Translations under genes and position numbers: made by a program
Assembly (NCBI GenBank): GCA_017964755.1
Contig: JAGCRI010000016.1
Location: forward strand, 1-11,284
Direction of reading: 5' to 3'
Length of the DNA stretch: 11,284 bases
From: Bacteroidales bacterium
GTDB taxonomy: Bacteria > Bacteroidota > Bacteroidia > Bacteroidales > WCHB1-69
In this document: positions 7,401 through 11,284 of the stretch, piece by piece
Position numbering within the stretch: position 1 is the stretch's first letter
Layout of the letters: each line of letters opens with the position of its first letter
Notes under the pieces: generated by a model
Databases searched by the model: none
The model's input: only the letters and a program-made list of their open reading frames with translations
What the model was told of the DNA's origin: nothing

Positions 7401-7570
7401 CAGGCGACACCCGTGTGATGATTATTAATATGCTTGGCGAGGTTGTCGGTACTTGGGATATAGCCTCATCAAATGGCACAATAAATATTTCCGAGCTGAC
7501 TTCCGGTGTATATTTCGTGAGGATATCATCACAGAATGGAATTGCAACTAAGAAATTCGTGAAGGAATAA
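4493..7570 (+). CDS. Large modular T9SS-secreted surface protein with InlB-B-repeat-like units
   Basis: A 1025-residue exported protein. The start at 4493 is preferred because it begins directly with a signal peptide (MKKILPFLILFC, cleavage after ANA at residue 20, before Gln21); an in-frame ATG at 4442 would put 17 unusual residues ahead of it. Residues about 21-180 resemble a cleaved-adhesin/choice-of-anchor-J domain: FEGFED near the start and YLVTPKI in the middle. Residues 192-325 and 329-459 are two copies of a Tyr/Asp/Asn-rich domain that I do not recognise. Residues 465-944 are three 160-residue units, each with two divergent InlB-B-repeat-like modules. Residues about 949-1025 are a T9SS type A sorting domain (FNIWPNPASD, then a KKFVKE tail). 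No catalytic motif is visible; adhesion or glycan binding is plausible but inferred. The gene is monocistronic, flanked by a divergent promoter region and a strong terminator. Confidence 0.88.
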   Translation: MKKILPFLILFCASVLAANAQITLPHFEGFEDATTFINDGWGMWYESSDQSNLSDFGIYNGDAYSGANSFQFCSFNSLSDKLYAQYLVTPKITSSSNIKISFYYEDSGDAQETFSVGYSSLASFSGDFSSFTWLPSVTTSGNYTYSYYEAVVPAGTTFITIKYASYYLWYLNIDNVNLTATNETPTTPVAASDVDLGVAILVDTVSYYGIDYDTVALGDGLDMWVYWYNYNTSDNDYNDMLYFDLTVGGNYMGTGSLGYANYLNNPFYVGEDAKYYLSDAIPYDSIVAWGLLGQTVQVCVGLTLANNWNETYPSDNSYCYYVTFDTSGRSVDLGVVITNDTYTDYGYYDTVAYGNDLDIPIYYYNYSGSLNDYDDIFYLHLTVNGTDMGIAAWGDFSNSPFTIGDYGTYLISPTIPYDSIVAWGLLGQTATICLNYELAPGWIDAYLGDNTYCYTVTFEGPSVVNTFTITATAGAGGTISPAGSTSVQQGNSQTYTITPSSCYAISDVIVNGVSQGAINSYTFNNVQANGTISASFTQQTYTVTVTVGANGTASCGTYTFAAGSTQTITFNCGDQPTFNFYPNGGYQINDVLANGSSVGSVASYQFPALGANATVNVSFSQIPAGTFIVSASAGVGGTISPNGTSNYSAGASATYTITADNCYTIKDVLVDGVSVGAVGTYTFNNIQANGTITASFQITTYNVTVTASAGGSVTCGTYTVPAGQTVVVPVNCGDQPVFTFYPDNGYQIGSVVVNNSNVGTASTYQMPTVGADGTLVANFISSSANSYTITATAGNGGSITPSGTSNYSEGSSATYTITPDNCYAISDVLVNGTSVGATVSYTFTNIQANQSIYVTFSPQPVTITVTAGAGGSIVYNGQTIPGGTTQQVTVECGTSPVFTFIPDANYHVAQVIVDGTNVGNGTTYTYPNVSGDGTLTVEFAEGVSVAEYGFDFNIWPNPASDILNVELHNSGDTRVMIINMLGEVVGTWDIASSNGTINISELTSGVYFVRISSQNGIATKKFVKE
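5066..5467 (+). repeat. Tyr/Asp-rich domain copy 1 of the surface protein
   Basis: This encodes residues 192-325 of the surface protein, opening with DVDLGVAI and containing the block IPYDSIVAWGLLGQT at residues 281-295. It aligns along its full length with the next copy, including YDTVA, LTV, a Cys near residue 299 and CYYVTF near the end. The family is not recognised; the VDLGV opening and alternating hydrophobic pattern suggest an Ig-like beta sandwich. Confidence 0.75.
5477..5869 (+). repeat. Tyr/Asp-rich domain copy 2 of the surface protein
   Basis: This encodes residues 329-459 and is the second copy of the preceding domain, starting SVDLGVVI and ending CYTVTFEG. The 15-residue block IPYDSIVAWGLLGQT recurs unchanged at residues 415-429. 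The two copies are offset by about 137 residues at the start but 134 at this block, so small indels separate them. Confidence 0.75.
5885..6364 (+). repeat. 160-residue repeat unit 1 (paired InlB-B-like modules)
   Basis: Residues 465-624. The first module runs from TFTITATAG through CYAISDVIVNG to ISASF; the second runs from YTVTVTVGANG through CGTYTF, NCGDQP and YQINDVLANG to VNVSF. Both follow the divergent InlB-B-repeat plan of a Gly-rich turn followed by Y-x-I-x-D-V-x-V-N-G. Cysteines are at 502, 555 and 572. Confidence 0.85.
6365..6844 (+). repeat. 160-residue repeat unit 2 (paired InlB-B-like modules)
   Basis: Residues 625-784, with the same two-module layout and exactly the same length as unit 1. 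Cysteines at 662, 715 and 732 are each 160 residues after those of unit 1. The 20-base sequence TTAACTGCGGCGACCAGCCG at 6681-6700 is identical to 6201-6220 in unit 1, exactly 480 bases earlier. Confidence 0.85.
6845..7324 (+). repeat. 160-residue repeat unit 3 (paired InlB-B-like modules)
   Basis: Residues 785-944, again the same length. Cys822 and Cys892 hold their positions, but the middle cysteine of units 1 and 2 is Tyr875 here (VYNGQT instead of xCGTYT). The second module is the most divergent of the six, with ECGTSP replacing NCGDQP. The unit ends just before the T9SS sorting domain. Confidence 0.82.
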
Positions 7571-7591
7571 AATCTGTTTTCCATATATCAG

Positions 7592-7629
7592 AAACGTGTC
7601 AGCTGCAATGCCCTGGCACGTTTTTTTTT
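7592..7629 (+). terminator. Intrinsic terminator after the surface-protein gene
   Basis: AAACGTGTCAG at 7592-7602 pairs with CTGGCACGTTT at 7613-7623, an 11-bp stem with one T-G wobble and a 10-base loop, running into nine T residues at 7621-7629. It lies 21 bases after the stop codon and should separate this gene from the carbamoyltransferase gene. Confidence 0.88.
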
Positions 7630-7676
7630 ATGCAATTTTTTTATTCAAAAACTGCCGATAATATCTTTAAATATAG

Positions 7677-7684
7677 TATTTTTG
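7677..7684 (+). promoter_or_regulatory. Candidate -7 box for the ornithine carbamoyltransferase gene
   Basis: TATTTTTG matches TAnnTTTG exactly and lies 64 bases before the start codon, in the AT-rich gap after the terminator. A near match, TATCTTTA, lies at 7662-7669. No convincing TTG -33 element is seen at the right spacing, so the exact start of transcription is uncertain; a promoter somewhere in 7630-7748 is expected because of the upstream terminator. Confidence 0.35.
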
Positions 7685-7748
7685 CATTTGTTTTTCAAAA
7701 AGCATAAAAAAGAATTGTAATAAATATAAACCATTAAAAATCAGTATT

Positions 7749-8750
7749 ATGGCATTCAATTTAAGAAACAGAAACTTTTTGAAATTGTTGGATTTCACTC
7801 CTGAGGAGATTAAATTTTTGTTGAATCTTGCAGCAGACCTTAAAAAAGCGAAGTATGCAGGAACTGAACAGCAGACACTTAAAGGGAAAAATATAGTTCT
7901 TTTGTTTGAAAAGGATTCCACACGTACACGCTGCTCATTTGAAGTCGCCGCTTACGACCAAGGGGCAAACGTAACATATCTCGGACCTTCAGGTTCACAG
8001 ATGGGTAAGAAAGAATCGATGAAAGATACGGCACGTGTTCTCGGACGCCTCTATGACGGGATTGAATATCGCGGCTATGCTCAGGACATTGTCGAGGCTC
8101 TTGGCAAATACGCCGGCGTGCCTGTTTGGAACGGCCTCACTACAGAGTTCCACCCAACACAGATTCTTGCTGACTTCATGACAATGACCGAACATTGCGA
8201 CAAACCGCTCAACCAGATCTCTTTCTGTTTCCTCGGTGATGCCAAGAACAACGTCGGCAACTCGCTGATGGTAGGTGCTGCAAAAATGGGTATGGATTTC
8301 CGTGCCGCCGCCCCCAAGAGCTGCCAGCCTGACAAGAAACTTGTTGAACAGTGCAAACAGATTGCAAAAGAGACAGGCGCGAAAATAACAATCACAGATA
8401 ACGTTGCAAAAGCTGTTAAAGGCTGCGACTTCCTCTACACTGACGTTTGGGTTTCGATGGGCGAACCATACGAAAAATGGGCTGAACGCATTAAACTGCT
8501 CAAACCTTATCAGGTTAACAAGGAAGTGGTCAAACTGACGGGCAATCCTAACGTAAAATTCCTCCACTGTCTGCCTTCATTCCATAATAGGGAGACCGTT
8601 ATAGGTGAAGATATTTACCAGAAATTCGGTCTTGACGGTATGGAAGTCACCGAAGAGGTGTTCGAGTCGCCGATGTCTATCGTGTTCGATGAGGCTGAAA
8701 ACCGCCTGCACACGATTAAGGCTGTCATGGTGGCAACACTCGGCAAATAA
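7749..8750 (+). CDS. argF: Ornithine carbamoyltransferase, E. coli ArgF/ArgI type
   Basis: A 333-residue cytoplasmic enzyme that makes citrulline from ornithine and carbamoyl phosphate in arginine synthesis, or runs in reverse in the arginine deiminase pathway. The carbamoyl-phosphate loop is STRTR at 57-61, with further binding residues in HPTQ at 135-138. The ornithine-binding segment is DVWVSMGE with Asp232 and SMG at 236-238, and the catalytic Cys is in HCLP at 273-276. Near-identical stretches to the E. coli enzyme (FEKDSTRTRCSFEVAAYDQG and TIKAVMVATL) run from end to end, and length is normal. An intact SMG loop argues against the acetyl- or succinyl-ornithine carbamoyltransferases used by several other Bacteroidota. 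No other arginine gene is in the window, so an anabolic (argF) or catabolic (arcB) role cannot be decided. The protein start MAFNLRNRNFLKLLDF aligns with the family, which fixes the ATG. Confidence 0.95.
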   Translation: MAFNLRNRNFLKLLDFTPEEIKFLLNLAADLKKAKYAGTEQQTLKGKNIVLLFEKDSTRTRCSFEVAAYDQGANVTYLGPSGSQMGKKESMKDTARVLGRLYDGIEYRGYAQDIVEALGKYAGVPVWNGLTTEFHPTQILADFMTMTEHCDKPLNQISFCFLGDAKNNVGNSLMVGAAKMGMDFRAAAPKSCQPDKKLVEQCKQIAKETGAKITITDNVAKAVKGCDFLYTDVWVSMGEPYEKWAERIKLLKPYQVNKEVVKLTGNPNVKFLHCLPSFHNRETVIGEDIYQKFGLDGMEVTEEVFESPMSIVFDEAENRLHTIKAVMVATLGK

Positions 8751-8763
8751 AGCGCCGTTTTTT
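8741..8763 (+). terminator. Weak possible terminator overlapping the argF stop
   Basis: CGGC at 8741-8744 can pair with GCCG at 8754-8757 across a 9-base loop, followed by six T residues at 8758-8763. The 4-bp stem is short, so strong termination is unlikely and read-through into pheT, which starts 43 bases after the argF stop, is possible. Confidence 0.25.
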
Positions 8764-8793
8764 ATTTCTGTTGTTTAGCTCAAATTTTGGAGA

Positions 8794-11262
8794 ATGAAAA
8801 TATCTTACAGTTGGCTGAAAGAATACATTAAATTTGATGTCTCACCTGATGAAGTTGCCAAATATCTGACTGACTGCGGATTAGAGGTTGAAGGCATTGA
8901 GACTTACGAAAAGATAAAAGGAGGTTTGAAAGGGTTAGTGATAGGAGAGGTGCTGACTTGCGAGCCGCACCCCGACTCAGACCATTTGCATATAACCACC
9001 GTTGACGTAGGCGGCGACACACCGCTGAACGTGGTTTGCGGCGCGCCAAATGTCGCCGCCGGCCAAAAAGTGGTTGTGGCAACGTTGGGCACAGTCCTCT
9101 ATTCAGGAGATGACTCTTTCACAATCAAGAAGTCGAAAATTCGCGGCGTGCAGTCGGAAGGCATGATTTGCGCTGAAGACGAGATAGGCCTTGGCACTTC
9201 GCACGACGGCATTATGGTTCTGCCGCAGGAAGCTGTGGTGGGCACTCCGGCGGCTTCGTACTTCAAGGTTGAGAATGACGCAATCTTCGAAATAGGCATT
9301 ACCCCAAACCGAAGTGATGCGATCTGCCATTTCGGCGTGGCGCGCGACCTGCACGCGATGCTGAAAATAAACGGCGTGAAATGCTCTTCGTTAGTGCTAC
9401 CATCAGCTTACGAAATCAAACCTAACGCGCTGTCTAACAAGAGCAAACGGATTGAGGTTTCTGTCCGCAACAAAACCGCATGTCCGCGCTACACCGCTCT
9501 CTGCTTCGACAACGTAACGGTAAAAGAGTCGCCCGAATGGCTCAAGGAACGCCTCAAGTCAATAGGTGTGCGTCCCATCAACAACATTGTTGACATCACT
9601 CAGTATATCATGTTTGAAATCGGGCAGCCGCTCCACGCCTTTGACGCCGACAAGATAACCGGTGACAAAGTAATCGTGCAGAATTTGCCCGCAGGAACTC
9701 CGTTCATTACTCTTGATGGTAATGAGGTCAAATTGTCGGATGAGGACCTGATGATATGCAACGAGAAAGAGGGAATGTGCATTGCCGGTGTGTTCGGAGG
9801 ACTGCATTCTGGCATTACAGCCGACACAAAGAGGATTTTCCTTGAAAGCGCTTATTTCAATCCGACATCTGTAAGAAAAACTTCAAAAAGGCACAATCTC
9901 AAAACTGACGCGGCTTTCAGATATGAGCGCGGCTGCGACCCCGAAATCACAGTTTACGCCATCAAACGCGCCGCAAACCTGATTCAGGAACTCTCAGGGG
10001 CTTCTGTTGTTTCAGACATTATAGACATTTATCCGACTCATATCGAACGCCCGAAAATAGCTTTGCGCTACGACCAGATTAACAGAATCGCGGGCAAGGA
10101 GATTGACAAGGAGAAGGTTTCAGAGATTCTTGCTCTGCTTGGCATGGAAGTTCAAGCCTCGGGGGCGGAGCAGATTTTGGTCACTTCTCCGCTCAATAAG
10201 GTTGATGTCACAAGACCGATTGACCTTATAGAGGAGATTCTTAGAATTTATGGCTACAACAACATTGAGATTCCGGCTTCAATGACGTATGACATTGGCC
10301 TGGTTACGTCTGACAATCACTCTTCTTCTCAAAAGAAAGTATCTGAATATCTGACAGATAACGGCTTTTTTGAAGTGATGAACAACACGCTGACAAAGGG
10401 CAGTTACGCTCAAAAGTTCGATTTCATTGATGAGAACCGCACCGTTGCGCTTGTGAATCCGCTCAGCAACGAGTTGAATGTGCTCCGGCAGACGCTTCTC
10501 TTTTCAGGGCTTGAGGACATTGTCCGCAACATCAACAACAAAGCCCAGAATCTGAAACTTTTTGAATTTGGCAAGACATATAATAGAATAGGTGACGACA
10601 AAACAGCCGACGTAACAGCGCAATTTGCTGAAAATGACCGTATTGCGATGTTCGTTACGGGTAAAAACCACGACACCGTCTGGAACGAGGCCGCAAAGGA
10701 AAACGACTTCTTCTATCTGAAGAATATTTTTGAGAATCTTTTAGTGAAACTCCGTTTCCCGATTGCAAAACTCACCACAGAGATTACAAATTCGGACAGC
10801 CGCTTCGCCGAAGCCCTTTCGTATCTTGTTGACGGTAAGTGCCTTGCGACCATTGGCGAGGTTCACCCAAAAGTCACACGGTATTTCGACATCAAGCAGA
10901 CAGTCTGTTTCGCTGATGTTGACGCCGCGTTGCTGTACGACACGATGTACAAGAATCAAATATCGTTCAAGCCGCTACCGCTCTATCCGGCTGTGAAGCG
11001 CGACCTCGCATTGGTTGTGGATTCATCGGTTTCGTATGATACATTGGAGAAAATAGCTTATAAATATGGCTCAAAACTTCTGAAGAAGGTTACTCTGTTT
11101 GATGTCTATGAAGGTGATAAAATAGCTAATGGCAAGAAATCATACGCCATTAATTTTGTCCTTCAGCATTCTGAAAAGACTTTGACAGATGAGGCTATTA
11201 ACAAAGTGATGCTTAAATTGATAGACGCATTTGCCAAAGAAGCAGGAGCCCAACTTAGATAA
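8794..11262 (+). CDS. pheT: Phenylalanine--tRNA ligase beta subunit
   Basis: An 822-residue subunit of the cytoplasmic alpha2-beta2 enzyme that charges tRNA-Phe. It opens MKISYSWLKEYI, standard for bacterial PheT. The EMAP-like tRNA-binding domain spans about 42-155 (GEVLTCEPHPDSDHL, then VCGAPNV, then IRGVQSEGMICAEDE). The B3/B4 editing domain is about 210-390, including GVRPINNIVDITQYIMFEIG and QPLHAFDADKI. The B5 domain at about 415-490 ends PIDLIEEILRIYGYNNIE, a metal-binding type segment. The catalytic-like core (NPLSNELNVLRQTLL, LFEFGK) follows, and the C-terminal FDX-ACB anticodon-binding domain at about 727-820 begins PLYPAVKRDLALVV. All domains are present and length is normal. The partner pheS is not in the window, as is common in this phylum. 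A GGAG sits only one base before the ATG, too close to act as a normal ribosome-binding site. Confidence 0.97.
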   Translation: MKISYSWLKEYIKFDVSPDEVAKYLTDCGLEVEGIETYEKIKGGLKGLVIGEVLTCEPHPDSDHLHITTVDVGGDTPLNVVCGAPNVAAGQKVVVATLGTVLYSGDDSFTIKKSKIRGVQSEGMICAEDEIGLGTSHDGIMVLPQEAVVGTPAASYFKVENDAIFEIGITPNRSDAICHFGVARDLHAMLKINGVKCSSLVLPSAYEIKPNALSNKSKRIEVSVRNKTACPRYTALCFDNVTVKESPEWLKERLKSIGVRPINNIVDITQYIMFEIGQPLHAFDADKITGDKVIVQNLPAGTPFITLDGNEVKLSDEDLMICNEKEGMCIAGVFGGLHSGITADTKRIFLESAYFNPTSVRKTSKRHNLKTDAAFRYERGCDPEITVYAIKRAANLIQELSGASVVSDIIDIYPTHIERPKIALRYDQINRIAGKEIDKEKVSEILALLGMEVQASGAEQILVTSPLNKVDVTRPIDLIEEILRIYGYNNIEIPASMTYDIGLVTSDNHSSSQKKVSEYLTDNGFFEVMNNTLTKGSYAQKFDFIDENRTVALVNPLSNELNVLRQTLLFSGLEDIVRNINNKAQNLKLFEFGKTYNRIGDDKTADVTAQFAENDRIAMFVTGKNHDTVWNEAAKENDFFYLKNIFENLLVKLRFPIAKLTTEITNSDSRFAEALSYLVDGKCLATIGEVHPKVTRYFDIKQTVCFADVDAALLYDTMYKNQISFKPLPLYPAVKRDLALVVDSSVSYDTLEKIAYKYGSKLLKKVTLFDVYEGDKIANGKKSYAINFVLQHSEKTLTDEAINKVMLKLIDAFAKEAGAQLR

Positions 11263-11284
11263 GTCATTCATTTAAAAAAAAAAA

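Noticed and set aside
7679..7715. T-rich/A-rich inverted stretch upstream of argF as a possible attenuator or riboswitch
   Set aside because: The pairing is only T runs with A runs around a short core, without a competing structure or leader peptide; nothing supports a regulatory RNA.
7995..8567. A 190-codon open frame antisense to argF
   Set aside because: It lies entirely within a highly conserved enzyme gene and its peptide has no recognisable features.

Overview
The window comes from a member of the Bacteroidota, most likely a Bacteroidales-type anaerobe. The evidence is two secreted proteins ending in type IX secretion system (T9SS) C-terminal sorting domains, signal peptides cleaved just before Gln, promoter-like TAnnTTTG boxes, almost no Shine-Dalgarno sequences, and a RecF of the Bacteroidota type. 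The sequence stops in a run of 11 A residues, which looks like a contig edge.

Left part (1-4098, all minus strand). Five tightly packed genes read leftwards. In transcription order they are an SGNH/GDSL-hydrolase lipoprotein, xseB (exonuclease VII small subunit), recF, an M43-type secreted zinc metalloprotease with a T9SS tail, and the first 22 codons of a galE-type sugar-nucleotide epimerase cut by the window edge. Gaps are 12, 4, 2 and 15 bases, so the block is probably one transcript, although the products belong to unrelated processes: DNA repair, secreted enzymes and sugar nucleotides. No xseA lies beside xseB here.

Middle (4099-4492). A divergent, AT-rich gap of about 390 bases holds candidate promoters for both sides. 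It also contains a 13-codon stub resembling the start of Bacteroidota RhuM-family proteins, probably the relic of a deleted gene.

Centre (4493-7570, plus strand). One large gene encodes a 1025-residue modular surface or secreted protein. Its layout is a signal peptide, a cleaved-adhesin/choice-of-anchor-J-like domain, two copies of an unrecognised Tyr/Asp-rich domain of about 135 residues, three units of exactly 160 residues (each a pair of InlB-B-repeat-like modules), and a T9SS sorting domain. Base composition changes between the N-terminal part and the 160-residue units. A strong intrinsic terminator follows.

Right part (7749-11262, plus strand). Two core genes follow: a true ornithine carbamoyltransferase of the E. 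coli ArgF/ArgI type, and pheT, the beta subunit of phenylalanyl-tRNA synthetase.

I see no CRISPR array, tRNA, rRNA, insertion sequence or defence locus. The window is mainly core genes plus two T9SS cargo proteins. The most unusual material is the exact-length repeat architecture of the large surface protein and the possible gene relic in the divergent gap; I do not see a new multi-gene system.
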